Shown here: positions 35,016-47,175 of the stretch, piece by piece
Layout of the letters: every line of letters starts with the position of its first letter
How positions within the stretch are numbered: the stretch's first letter is position 1
Source of the DNA: Petaurus breviceps papuanus
Taxonomy: Eukaryota > Chordata > Mammalia > Diprotodontia > Petauridae
Direction: 5' to 3'
Assembly (NCBI GenBank): GCA_028583685.1
Contig: JAMXIF010000220.1
Span: 39,554,708 to 39,618,707 of the forward strand
Length of the DNA: 64,000 nt
Position numbers and translations under genes: made by a program
Notes under the pieces: generated by a model
What the model was told of the DNA's origin: nothing
What the model saw: only the letters and a program-made list of their open reading frames with translations
Databases searched by the model: none

Positions 35016-37235
35016 TTATCAGATAGATATCTTGTCTTCACACTGGTAGATGAAGAACAATGTTTTATCATCCTTTATTTCATAACTATCTCAGACATTT
35101 TAAGACATTGTTCCTCAATCTATGGACCTTAGACTGGAAATGGATAAGAAAGGGATGGGTACACAGAGTTATTGCAAAGGATCTGACAATCCATAGGAAC
35201 ATTAAGACATATTTTTTTGGATTTAATTTCATTAAAATCTGCAGCATTATAATATGTGGTATATGTGTGTGTGTGTGTGTGCGTGTGCACATGTAGTTCC
35301 TCAGGATGGCTTCCTATACACAATTTCTTTCTCTTCTCGTCCTCCCTTATTGCCTGAAGGTACAGTGTCTCATTACATGTGCATTGGGGGTAGAGAAAGT
35401 ATCTTCCTCTCAAGGTAAAGGAGGGCTGAGTCTCACCTCTTATCTTGGTGAAACAGCCAGGAAGAATTTCTGCATCAGTGATTAAGAAAGTTTTGTTCTG
35501 ACCTTCCCCTTAGGGAAAAAAATAGAAGAGCCAAGTCTTTTGCTAATAGTGGCAGAGAGGTTTTGCTCTGGGCCTCTCCAGGGCAAAATGGCCAGAAAGG
35601 AAGGTTATTTTTTTTTCCTCTCCCCTCCAACTATCTCTTATTCTTATGCAAGAGAAGAGTAATGGGCATAGAGAACAGGGAGGAAATCTATGAATGCAGA
35701 AATCACATAGAAAAAGATGAATTGCAGACTAGGTAAGTGGAAACAAGTAATGGAAAAAGATAGTTTAGTACTTAACCCTTTACTATATGGGGTCAATTTT
35801 AGGATCAGTCAGACACACACTTCAGAGAAATTAAGTTTATGTCTTCTCTACCAAACACATGAGTTTAGAGGTGCTAGAGTCTCAAATTACTTTGAGGAGG
35901 AAGTGAAATAACACTACTTTTATTCAGTAATGAAACTTTTACTGTTTTCATTGTTTTACTCTTCATTTTTTTGTCCCTTTAAATGTCTAATATTTCAATG
36001 CTCTTCTTCGACTGGATGTGTTCGCATGATGAGCAACAGAAAACCTAGGCCTGATTTAATTTCAGAAGTTCCTGGTTTATATCTAAGAGAAGATAAATGA
36101 GAAAAGATATCCAAAGAACTATTAAAGTCACCGCATTTCAAATCTGAGTTTATGTGGGTCCACAGAAGGAAGACCCATGGGCTATAATGGAAAGGTTTAT
36201 TCAAAATCCATATTCATATATTAGGGTCAAAAGAAGAAAATTTGAACTTGCATTACAAGAATCCATTAAAGTATTTTTTTTGTGTGTTTTGGGGGATTGA
36301 TTGGAAAACAATGAGGCTTTTAAGGTCTTGACCCCCAGAGTAAGAGCATTTTTTCATTATATATCCTTCTAGCAACCCAAGCAAACTTTATTCTAGGAGT
36401 TATTTTATTAGAGTTAAGGAGTTACCATGGCTACTTATTTATCAGAAATGTATTTATTTGTGAATATAAATTTTCCCCACAGTGTTTAGGTGACTCAAAT
36501 GATCAAGGAACCTACATAGAACAAAATTCCATTGCAAACTTATATCTTCCTTCATGAGTGGTAAAAACAATATTCCCCATCCCTATCTCTAAGTACTCAG
36601 AACACATCTGATTGAGTTTTAAATTCCTGAGTATCATTGAGAAGATAAACTATGTTACCCTGGTAACTTCCAAACTGGTGAATATGACAGGATTCAATAT
36701 TAATTGGGACTAAGTTCAGACAGTACAAAGTTCTGGCAGAGTACTATGGAGAGCAAGCTAAAGCTCAGTGTCTGAACAATCTGACAACCCATGTCATCTG
36801 TGCTTGCAGAAACAGAGAGGATGCTGCTGGGGGAAAGTATCATAGAAGCACTGAGCCCTTCAGCTCAAGGGAGGATCCAGAGAAATTTAAGCCAGGGCCT
36901 AAAGAATGAAAGGTTCAGCCAAAGAAAATAATTCAGCTTTAGGGCCACAGTGTTCTCACTATATCAGCTGGATGTAATTATTCCTTAATAAGTAAGGTAC
37001 ACAATCCTCAACAATACTGATCTTTTGTGACAGTGATCTTGGAGAATAATTCTTTCAGATATTGAAGACATCAGGAAACACTTCCAAATGTTGTTAGCAA
37101 ATATTCTTTGACTCAGTCATAATAGAAGTATGGAGGAAGACTAACATTAGGAGGTATATCAACTAGTAGACTTTACATCACAAGTTTTGTCATAATTTTG
37201 TTCTCTCCATAGAGGTTGTTACTACTGTTGCTGTT
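35016..37235. other. Unassigned DNA with short GT repeat
   Basis: About 2.2 kb with no gene. A (GT)n run lies at 35263-35290. Frames at 35717-35911 and 35995-36204 are unsupported. Confidence 0.45.
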
Positions 37236-37511
37236 TGTCCTTTGTTCTTGAAGAGGAGCATGACATCAGGAAGGTAACACCATAACATGCAAGCAAATTG
37301 GATTTAAGTGAGGAGGGCTATGCAAAGTCATCCGCCTCACTTTCACCTCTGGAACGATCTGGGTCCAGTGGCAAGATATAGATCTGGAGGATCAGGGATG
37401 GCCCTGGGTATAGTGGAAGACCTTGGCCTTTTTAAGCTAAGGTCTTTAACAGGTCTCAGTTTGATTGAGGCAACATTCAATCAGTGATTAAGGCTAGGTA
37501 AGAAATGAGGC
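37236..37511 (+). mobile_element. Marsupial interspersed repeat, first part (name uncertain)
   Basis: 'tcctttgttcttgaagagga', 'gcatgacatcaggaaggtaa', 'ctgggtccagtggcaagata' and 'ttggcctttttaagctaagg' recall a common marsupial repeat related to RTE. The text breaks off at 'aaatgaggcag' where HAL1 begins and appears to resume at 43523 ('acagagaatagtctctttta'), so HAL1 landed inside it. Confidence 0.6.
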
Positions 37512-39127
37512 AGGGGGAGGGGGAGGCAAAGCCAAGATGGTGGAGTAAGAGCAAGGATTTGCTTGAGATATCTCCCAAACCCTTCCAAATACTTGTAAAA
37601 AAATAAATCACAAAGAAAATCTTTAAGCTACAAAACTTACAAAATGACAGAGTCAAGCAAATCTCCATCCAAAGACAACCTGGAAGATCAACAGAAAGAG
37701 TATATAGCATTGGGCTGGGAGCAGAGCACAGTCCAGTGTGGGTTGCACTAGCACACACAGGGCCAAAGCAGGCCTAGGGGGCTGAATCAATAGTAGCTGA
37801 TGTGGTTTCCAGTCTTCTTAACCCCCAAATACCAAAAACAGAATAGAAGTTCAGTGGGAAAATTCTGTTGGACCTGGGTGAAAAAGGAGCACAGTCCAGT
37901 TGGGGTCCAGCTCCAGTCCTGGGGTGGTGGAGGTGGCAGTGGGAGCAGCAGCATCAGAGACTGCTTCTGGAGTTCTGGGCCCTCAGTCAGTGGGGGATCA
38001 AGAAGTTGATACAAAACCCCTGAAGCCTGCGACAATGCACCCATCCCCATCTCCATCCTAGGAAACAGAGTCCTACCTTGACAAAGAGTTAGAGAGTCAA
38101 GTATTTGATTGGGAAGATGAGCAAACAGTATAAAAAAAAAACCTCAGATTATAAAATCTTACTTAAGTGACAAAGAAGACCAAAACATACAAGCAGAAGA
38201 AAACACCAAAGTCAAAGTTCCTTCATCAAAAGCCCCCAAGAAAATATGAATTGGTTGCAGGCCATGGAAGAGCTCAAAAAGGATTTTGAAAATCAAGTAA
38301 GAGAAGCAGAGTAAAAATTGAGAAGAGAAATGAGAGTGATGCAAGAAAATTATGAAAAACAAATCAATACCTTGCTAGAGGAAACACAAAAAAATACTGA
38401 AGAAAATAACACCTTACAAAAGAGAGTAACCCAAATGGCAAAAGAGGTCCAAAAAACCAATGAGAAGAATGCCTTACTGAGCAGAATTGGCCAAGAGGAA
38501 AAGGAGGTCCAAAAGATCACCAACTAAAACAATTCCTTCAAAATTAGAATGGAGCAAATGAAAGCTAATGATATTATGAAAAATCAAGAAATTATAAAAC
38601 AGAACCAAAAGAATGAAAAAATAGAAGACAATGTGAAATATCTCATGGGAAAAACCACTGACTTGGAAAATAGATCCAGGAGAGATTTAAAAATTATTGG
38701 ACTACATGAAAGCTATGATATTAAAAAAAGAGCCTAGACATCAATCATCTTTTAAGCAATTATCAAGGAAAGCTTCCCTGCTATTCTAGAATCAGAGGGC
38801 ACAATAGAAATGGAAAGAATTCACCAAATTCCCCTTCAAAGAGATCCCAAAAGGAAAACTCCGAGAAATATTGTAGTCAAATTCCAGAGCTCCTAGGTCA
38901 AGGACGAAATATTGCAAGTAGTCAGAAAGAAATAATTCAAATACTGTGGAAATACAATCAGGATAACAAAAGATCTAGCAGCTTCTATATTAAGGGACTG
39001 AAGGACTTGGAATATGATATTCCAGAGACTGGAGGAGCTAGGATTAAAACAATGAATCACCTACCCAGTAAAACTCAATATAATCCTTCAAGGGAAAAAA
39101 ATTATATTAAAACAAATATACGATTTT

Positions 39128-42100
39128 TTTTGCTTAGTAATTGTTTATTGGATTGGATTGAAGTCTTTAATGTCCCTACCTTCCTTTTTTTAATTTTTTT
39201 CTCTCTTTTTTATTTTTTAGTTTATATCATACATTTCCACAACATTCTGAGTTGAAAATTTTCTCCGTTTTCCCTCTACCCACCACCCCAAAACAGTGAT
39301 CCCACTGAATATCCCCTCCCCCCAATCTGTTCTCTCCCATATCTTCCCCCACCCCCCTCCAACTTTCCAGTAGGGCATGGTAGATCTCTATGCCCCAGTG
39401 CCTCTATGCCTAATTTCCCAGTTACATGTAAAATAATAATAATTATTATTTTATATATACATATATATATATATATTTAAACATTTGATTTAAAACTTTG
39501 AATTCCAGATTCTTTCACTTCCTCTCTCCTCATGCACGCTTACTTAAGAAGAAAAGCAATTCCAAATAGGTTGTACATGTGTACCTTTGCAAAACATTGC
39601 CATAGTGGATATATTGTGAAAGACAATATATTTCCCTCCATCCTATCCCCCCCCCATTTTTTCTATTCTCTGCTTTGATCTTGTCTCTTTTCAAAAGTGG
39701 ATGCTTCCAAATTCCCTGCCCCCAAGCCTGCCCTCCCTTCCATCATAACCCCTCTCATCCCCCCCTTCCCTCCTACTGTGCTGCAGGGTGAGATACATTA
39801 TTTAATGTGTATGTCATTCCCTCCCTAAGTCAAATTCAATGAGAATGAGGTTGACCCATTCTCTTTGGCCTTCCTGCTCTTCCCCTCCATTGTAACCATT
39901 TTCCCTTGCCTCTTCTATATGAGATAGTTTACCCCATTCTGTCTCATGCCATCTCCTCTCATTATATTCCTTTCTCACCTCTTAATTTCACCTTTTAAGT
40001 ATCATCCCTTCCTACTAAGTTGGTCCTGTGCCCTCTATCTATGTAAACCTGTACACATATATACACACATTCACATATGTATTCATACACCCATATAATC
40101 TCCTATATGGACATATATATATACATACACACACATTTCTATTCCCTTCAAATATTCTCATACTGAGAAGAGCTTCATAAATTACAATTATTGTTTTTCC
40201 ATATAAGAATGTAAATAGTTCAACTTTAATAAGTTCCTTATGAGTTCTTTTCCCTGTTTACCTTCTCATGCTTCTCTTGCTTCTTGTATCTGAATGTCAA
40301 ATTTTCTATTCAACTCTGGTTTTCTCATCAAGAATGCTTGAAAGTCCTCTATTCCACTGAATAACCATATTTTCCCCTGAAACATGATACTCAGTTTTGC
40401 TGGGTAGGTGATTCTTAGTTTTAATCCCAGTTCCTTTGACCTCCGGAATATAATATTCCAAGCCCTTTGATCCCTCAGTGTAGAAGCTGCCAGATCCTGT
40501 GTTATCCTGATTGTGTTTCCACAATATTAAAATTGTTTCTTCCTGGATGCTTGTAATATTTTCTCCTTGATCTGGGAATTCTGGAACCTGGCTATAATAT
40601 TCCTAGGAGTTTTCTTTTTGAGATCTTTTTCAGGAGGTGATCAGTGGATTCTTTCAACATCTATTTTGCCCTCTGATTCTAAAATATCAGGGCAATTTTC
40701 CTTGAGAATTTCTTGAAGGATGATTTCTAGGCTCTTTTTTTGATCATGGCTTTCAGGTAGTCCAAGAGCTTTAAAATTATCTCTCCTGGATATATTTTGC
40801 AGTTCGGTTGTTTTCCCACTGAGATATTTCACACTGCCTTCTATTTTTTCATTTGTTTGGATCTGTTTAATATTATCTTGATTTCTCATAAAGTCACTAG
40901 CTTCCATTTGCTCCAATCTAATTCTGAAGGATGCTCTTCAATGAGCTTTAGAGATTCTTTTTCCATCTGGCAAATTTAGCTTTTTAAGGCATTCTTCTCC
41001 TCATTGCCTTTTTTAATCTCTTGTCATTTGAGTTAGTCTATTTTTAAGGTATTATTTTCTCCAGTCAGGTTGATGACTCTCATTTCATAATTTTCTTGCA
41101 TCCTTCTCATTTCTCTTCTCCCATTTTCCCCCCACTTGTCGTATTTGGTTTTCAAAATCCTTCTTAACCTCCTCTATGGCCTGAAACCAGCTCATATTTT
41201 TCTTGGAAGCTTTTGGTGCAGGAGTTCTGACTTCATTGTCTTCCTCCTCTTCCATGCTTTGATCCTTTTAGTCTCCAAAATAGGAGTCTAATATCAGATT
41301 GTTCTGCTTACTTTGCTTGCTCATGTTGCCACTCAATTACTTGACTTTTGAGCTTTTTGACACAGTAGAACTCTTCTAACAGAGAGGGGAGCTTTGTCCC
41401 AATTGCTGGCATTTTCTCAGCTGCTGGAACTATTAGTTTGGTGCCCTCTCTGAAGCCTCCACACTCTCTGGCAAACTGGTCACACACCCCAGAACCTGCA
41501 CCCTAGACAGTGATCAAGATCAAAGCAGGTTAAAGCAAAAGCTATTACCCCTCAGACTGGTCACCTGGTCCCCTTACAATCTGCAGTTCAGGAGCTCTGA
41601 AGCAGCCATATGGCAGTGGCTGCACAGCCACCATGCCTCAGCCACTTCTCCCTCCAGAAGGGAAAGGCCCAATAACACTCCAGAACTCCTGGTTCCCAAA
41701 GTCCACACTGCACTGACCTCTTACTTTGTCCTTAACATTTATGGGTTGTCGGGGCGGCCAGGTAGGACAGCGAGTAAGAGCACCGGCTCCACTGTTGAGA
41801 AGACCTGGAGATCGAATCCTGGGCTCAGACACTTAGCACCCACCCAGAAACACCTGGCCATGTAACCTTGAGCAAGTTACTTAACCCCAATTGCTTAAGG
41901 GCAGCCAGGTGGCTCAGTGAGTAAGAGCACCGGCTCCAGTGTCGGGATGACCTGGATCAAATCTGGGCTCAGATACTCAGCACCACACCCAGAAATAACT
42001 GGCTGTGTAACCTTGAGCAAGTTACTTAACCCCGATTGCTTTAAAAAAAAAACATTTATGGGTTGATAATTCTGGAAACCACGCCCACTGCTGGTGATCT

Positions 42101-42360
42101 GAAGTCCCTCCAGCTGGTGGCTGGTTGTGGCTGCCTTGAGGCTAAAACCTCTGGCTCATGCAGGGCACTTTGCTCACCCCTTCCTGCCGGCCTGCTGCAC
42201 TGTCTTCAGTGGGAAGTTAGCTTAGCTTCTATCTGTCATTTTGTGGGTTCTGTAGCTCCAAAGTTTGTTTAGAGTCATTTTTAACATGAATTGGAGGAGG
42301 TGGAAGCAGGAGTCGCATGGAAGTCCTGTTTCTACTCTACCATCTTGACTCCACCCCCTG
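39128..42360 (-). mobile_element. HAL1 half-LINE nested in another HAL1, carrying a SINE dimer
   Basis: Bounded by a 14-bp duplication, aaatatacgatttt (39114-39127) and aaatatatgatttt (42361-42374), with one mismatch. From 42360 leftward: full 5' end 'gggtggagtcaagatggtag', 5' UTR with a SINE dimer at 41749-42050, ORF1 at about 41280-40300 (MEQMEASDFMRNQDNIKQIQ, then SRRDNFKALGLPES at the RRM, and a C-terminal part SKGLEYYIPEVKGTGIKTKN), and a 3' region to a T-rich stretch at 39183-39210. Beyond this is a 45-base tail with its own AATAAA and poly(A) at 39124-39131 (see findings). Full length, no ORF2, with several frame breaks. Confidence 0.9.
41749..42050 (+). mobile_element. tRNA-derived SINE dimer with one 15-bp target duplication
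   Basis: Two head-to-tail monomers: about 41749-41898 (ggggcggccaggtaggacag...) and 41899-42050 (gggcagccaggtggctcagt...), each with tRNA-like head, body 'gagcaagttacttaacccc' and 'gattgctt'/'aattgctt' end. Only the second has a poly(A), at 42042-42050. The pair as a whole is flanked by the perfect 15-bp word aacatttatgggttg (41734-41748 and 42051-42065), and no separate duplication flanks either monomer. Confidence 0.92.
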
Positions 42361-43520
42361 AAATATATGATTTTCAAGCATTCTTGATGAAAAGACCAGA
42401 GATGAATAGAAAATTTGACTTTCACATAAAAGGATCAAAAGAAGCTTCAAAAGGTAAACAGAAAAGAGGAATCATGAGAGACTTATTAAGGTTGAACTGT
42501 TTATATTCCTACATGGAAAGATAATATTTGCAAATCATGAGACCTTTCTCAGTATTAGGGTAGTTGGAGGGAGGGAAAAAATATGCATGTGTACATATAT
42601 ACACACACATACATATATACATGCATATATATGTTTATATATGTAGATAATAGATAGATCGCACAAGGTGAGTTGAATACAAAGAGATATCTAAAAAATA
42701 AAATTAAGGTTTAAGAGGGTAATATATTGGGAGAAGGAGAAAAGGAGAAATATAATGGGGTAAATTATCACACATAAAAGATGGAAGAAAAAGTTTTCTC
42801 AATGTAGGGAAAAAGTTGGGGAGGTGAGAAGGATTGAGTGAACTTTACTTTCATTGGATTTGGATTAAGGAAGGAATAACATATATACTTAATTGGTTAT
42901 GTTAACCTACAAGAAAGTAGTGGGGAAAGGGATATGAATGTGGTGGGGGGGGGAGGGAAGGGGAAGGGAGAGGAAGGTGGGGATGACACAAGGCAAGGTA
43001 GATTGGGGGAGGGGTAGTCAGAAGCAAACACTTTTAAAAAGGTACAGAGTCAAAAGAGAAAATAGAATAAGTGGGGGGCAGGATAAGATGGAGGGAAATA
43101 TATTCTTTCCCATCATTACTATTATAGAGGTGTTTTGCATAACTGCACATGTATAATCTATATTGAATTGCTTGCCTTCTCTATGAGGGAGAGAGGGAGG
43201 GAAGAAGGGAGGGGATTTGGAACTAAAAATTTTTTTAATGAAAGTTAAATATTGTTTTTACATGCAACTGGGAAATATGATATACAGGTAATGGGTTATA
43301 GAAATACATCTTGCCCTATAAGAAAGTAAGGGGGAAGTGGATAAGATAGGGCTATGATTGGAGGGAGGGCAGACTGGAGAAAGGGGTAATCAGAATGCAT
43401 ATCAGTTTGATGTGTAGGAGAGGGGAAAGATAAGGAGAAAGTTTGGAATTCAAAATTTTGTGGAAATGAATGTTTAAAACTAAAAATTAATGAACTAATT
43501 AATTTTTAACAAAATAAATT

Positions 43521-43560
43521 AAACAGAGAATAGTCTCTTTTACCTAGTCAAAAAAAATCC
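43521..43560 (+). mobile_element. Continuation of the marsupial repeat split by HAL1
   Basis: 'cagagaatagtctcttttac' followed by 'ctagtcaaaaaaa' looks like the expected continuation of the repeat broken at 37511, ending in an A-run. Confidence 0.5.
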
Positions 43561-43797
43561 ATCTGGTAATGGAAGATCCTCAAAGTTTCTGCTCAGAAGA
43601 GAAACAACTGCTATTTACATTCTCTCTGAGTCAATCAGGGTCCAAACAATGACCAAGTAGGGCTTGGATTGATCAATCAAAGAGAGCCAGAATGATTTGT
43701 TGTTAAAGCTGGTCTTTAAAAAAAAGTTTTAGAGATTAAAATTTTACCTTTCCATTGGGCAGAGCTCCTTCAGGTAAGAATGTGAATACTATGTAGA

Positions 43798-44205
43798 TGG
43801 AAGGAAAGAAAAAAAGAAGGAAAGAAAGAACAAATAAAAGGAAGGGAGGGAGGGAGGAAGAGAGAAAGAAAGAAAGAAAGAGAGAGGAGCGGCCAGGTGG
43901 CGCAGTGAGTAAGAGCACCAGCCCAGGCATCAGGAGACCCAGGATTGGTTCCAGCCTCAGATACTTGACACCCACACAAAATAACTGGCTGTGTAACCTT
44001 GAGTAAGTTACTTAACCCCAATTGCTTAGAAAAAAAGAAAGAGAGAGAAAGGAAGAAAGAGAGAAATAAAGAGAGAGAGAGGAAGAAAGATGGAAGGAAA
44101 GAGAGAGAGAAAGAAAGGAGGAAAGAAAGAAAGAGAGAAAGAAAGAAAGAGAGAAAGAAGGAAAGAAAGAAGGAAGGGAGGGAGGAAGGAAGGAAGGAAG
44201 GAAGC
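43798..44205. repeat. (AAGG/AAAG/GA)n purine microsatellite, split by SINE
   Basis: Purine-only text of AAGG, AAAG and GA units on both sides of a SINE (43889-44035). The KER-rich plus-strand frames and SFLS-rich minus-strand frames are artefacts. Confidence 0.95.
43889..44035 (+). mobile_element. tRNA-derived SINE inside purine microsatellite
   Basis: Head 'gcggccaggtggcgcagtga', body 'aaataactggctgtgtaacc', 'gagtaagttacttaacccca', then A-rich tail merging with AAAG repeats. It may have landed in the microsatellite, or the part after it may have grown from its A tail. Same family as 28309-28468. Confidence 0.92.
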
Positions 44206-46790
44206 CCTTTATGTCTAAATCATGTACCCATTTTGACCTTATCTTGGGTAAGATGTTGATTTCTGCTATGCTATTTTCTAGTTTTCCCAGCACTTTTTGT
44301 CAAATAATGAATTAATTCTTATATATGAATTATTCAAATAATGAATAAATTCTTATGCCAGAAGCTAGAATCTTTGGGTTTATCAAACAGATTACTATAG
44401 TCATTGCCTACTGTATCTGGTGTACCTTACTTATTCCACTGATTGCCCCTCTATTTCTTAGCCAGTACCAAGTATTTTCAATGATTGCTGCTTTATAATA
44501 CAGTTTTACCTATGGCTAGTCCACCTTCTCCTTCATTTCTTTTCCTTAATTCCCTTAATATTCTAGAACTTGTGTCCTTACATATGAATTTTTTAATTGT
44601 TTTTTTCTAGCACTACAATTAATTTTTTTTAGTAATTCGATTAGTATGACACTGAATAAGTAAATTAATTTAGGTAGAATTGTTATTTTCATTATATTAT
44701 GTGTATTATATTAACTCACCCTACCCATAAGCAACTGATATTTTTTCTAGTTATTTAGAACTGACTTTATTTTTGTGAAAAGTGTATTGTAACTGTATTC
44801 ATACTGTTCCTAGGTTTGTCTTGGCAGGTAGATGGTCTATAGTTACTTTAAATGGAATTTCTCTTTCTATCTCTTGCTCTTGGGCCTTGTTAGCAATATG
44901 TAGAAATCTCAGTGATTTATGTAGGTTTATTTTATATCCTGTAACTTTGTAAAAGTTGTTTAATATTTCAAATACTTTTTATTTGATTCTCTAAGTATAT
45001 TAGCATAACATCTGCAAAGAGTGATAGCTTTGTTTCTTTGTTGTATATTCTAATTCCTTCAATTTCTTTTTCCTCTCATATTGCTAAAGCTCACATTTCT
45101 AGTATGAAATTGAATAACAATGGTGACAATGGACATCATTGTTTCTCCCCTGATCTTATTGGAAATGCTTCTAGTTTATCTCCATTACATATAATGCTTG
45201 CTGCTGGCTTTAGATACTACTTATTGTTTTTAGGAAAACTCCATTTATTCCTATGCTTTCTGGTTTTATTTATTTATTTTTAATTCTCAACATTCATTTC
45301 CACAAGATTTTGAATTACAATTTTTTTCTCCTTATCTTTCCCCTATCCCCCACCCCAAAATAGCAAGCCCACTGAATACCCCTTCCCCCAATCCATTCTC
45401 CCCTATATCCTCCCCCATCACCCCCCAACTTTCTAGCAGGGCAAGATGGACCTCTATACCCAGGTGCCTGTACATCTTATTTCCCAGTTGCATGTTAAAA
45501 CAAACAAACAAACTTTTTTTTTTAAAACATTTGTTTTTAAAACTTTGAGTTCCACATTTTTTTTCCCTTCCTTCCTCCTCACCCACCCCCACTGGGAAGA
45601 CAAGCAATTCAATATAGGTTATACTTGGGTTTTTCATAGGAATGGGTATTGTATTTTGTCAAAAGATTTTTTTCTGCATCTATTGATATAATCATATATT
45701 TCTGTTAATTTTGTTATTGATATGGTTAATTATGCTTATAGTTTTACTAATATTCAACTAGTCTTGCTTTCCTGCTATAAATCCCACCTGGCCATAGTGT
45801 ATTGTCATCATGATAAGTTGCTGTAATCTCTTTGCTAATGTTTTATTTGAAATTTTTTTGGCATCAATATTCATTAGGGAAATTGGTCTATAATTTTCTT
45901 TCTCTCTTTTGGCTGTTCCTGTTTTAGGTATCAGCACCATATTTTTATCATAAAAAAATTTGGCAGGACTCTTTCTTCACCTATATTTCCAATAGTTTAT
46001 ATAGCATTTGAATTAGTCATTCATTAAATGTTTGGTAGAATTAACTTATAAATTCATCTGACCCCGGAGATTTTTTTTTCCTTAGGGAGTTCACTGATGG
46101 CTTGTTCAATTTCTTTTTTTAAATGGATTTATTTAAATATTTTATTTCCTTTTCTGTTAATCTGGATAATTTATATTTTTGCTAATATTCATCCATTCAC
46201 TTAGATTGTCAGATTTGTTGGCCTACAGTTGGTCAAAAGAGCTCCTAATTATTGTTTTAATTTCCTCTTCATTGGTGGTGAATTCACCCTTTTCATTTTT
46301 GATATTGGTAATTTTGTTTTCTTTTTTCTTTTTTTTAAATCAAATTAACCAAAGGTTTATCAATTTTACTGTTTTTTTATAAAACCATGTCTTAGTTTTA
46401 CTTATTAGTTCAATAATTTTCTTAATTTCAATTTTATTAATCTCTCCTTTGATTTTCGAAATTTCTAATTTGATGTTTAATTAGGATTCTTAATTTGTTC
46501 ATTTTAGCTTTTTTAGCTGCGTGCTCAATTCATTGATCTCTTCTTTCTCTATTTTATTCAAATAATAAACTAAAGATGTAAAATTTCCCTTAAGAAATGC
46601 TTTGGCTGTATCCCATAAGTTTTGATATGTTGTTTCATTATTGCCATTCTCTCAGATGAAGTTACTTATTATTTCAATGATTTTTTTGTTTGACCCACTC
46701 ATTCTGTAGGATTAGATTAGTTAATTTCCAATTGAATTTTAGTCTGTATTTCCATGGCCTTTATTACATGTAACTTTTATTGCATCATGA
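44206..46790 (-). mobile_element. L1 ORF2 fragment, interrupted by HAL1 3' end
   Basis: Antisense L1 ORF2 from its C-terminal part (44206, 'cccagcactttttgtcaaat') up to the region before the RT (about 46790). Minus-strand text at 45940-45820 encodes [20 protein letters not shown] and GFIAGKQD, the L1 RT block around RPISL...DQVGFIPG. Both true ends are missing: the 3' UTR is lost where the purine microsatellite now lies. Many stops. A HAL1 3' fragment splits it at about 45262-45635. Confidence 0.88.
45262..45635 (-). mobile_element. HAL1/L1 3'-end fragment (5'-truncated insertion)
   Basis: Text 'aattctcaacattcatttcc', 'cccctatcccccaccccaaaa', 'ccccccaactttctagcagg', 'gggaagacaagcaattcaat' is the 3' UTR found in the three HAL1 (-) copies of this window. 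It ends abruptly near 45635 and the L1 text resumes with 'ataggaatgggtattgtatt'. Confidence 0.82.
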
Positions 46791-46950
46791 GCTTGTAACT
46801 AGTAGATATTGAAGAGGAGAATTAAGGTAGATTAATACACCATAAAATAAATCAGGAACTATCTTCCTGATACTCAGTGGGCTTTAGAATTATTGCATCC
46901 AAGTGGACATTACCATTGAAGGTATGATTCAATCAGTATCAATTCTGAAG
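46791..46950. other. Unassigned DNA
   Basis: Nothing recognised. Confidence 0.4.
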
Positions 46951-47175
46951 TTGTTGTATAGTCATTCAGTTGTGTCCAATTCTTCAAGACTCCATGTACC
47001 ATACTGTTCATGGGGTTTTCTTGACAAAATTACTAGAATGATTATCCATTTCCTTCTCCAGTGTATTAAGGCAAAGAGATGTTATGTTACTTGCCCAGGG
47101 TCACACGGCGTATAGTGTTTGAAGTTAGATTTCACTCCAGTTTCAGCCCTCTATCCACTGAACCACCTAGTAACC
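46951..47175 (-). mobile_element. Mar1 SINE
   Basis: Starts with the RTE-like tail in antisense ('ttgttgtatagtcattcagt', 'ggggttttcttgacaaaatt'), then 'ttgcccagggtcacacggcg', and ends with 'ctatccactgaaccacctag'. Near full length. Confidence 0.9.

Larger units (their letters stand above)
37512..43520 (+). mobile_element. HAL1 half-LINE, split by a second HAL1
   Basis: Begins 'gggaggcaaagccaagatgg', the L1/HAL1 5' end. ORF1 decodes at 38290-39113: a long coiled coil (MRREMRVMQENYEKQINTLL, then KRVTQMAKEVQKTNEKNALL) and VKYLMGKTTDLENRSRRDLK with GLHES, the RRM start; the C-terminal half is shifted in frame. ORF1 is cut at 39113 and resumes at 42375 with 'caagcattcttgatgaaaag'. A roughly 1.1-kb 3' region follows and ends near 43520 in 'aacaaaataaattaaa'. 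No ORF2. The two parts were contiguous before the HAL1 at 39128-42360 inserted. Confidence 0.85.

Noticed and set aside
41749-42050. tRNA-like segments with A and B boxes
   Set aside because: They are heads of tRNA-derived SINEs, with SINE bodies, tails and target duplications; no cloverleaf of a functional tRNA is evident.
43770-44293. KER-rich and SFLS-rich frames resembling low-complexity proteins
   Set aside because: Products of the purine microsatellite in different frames.
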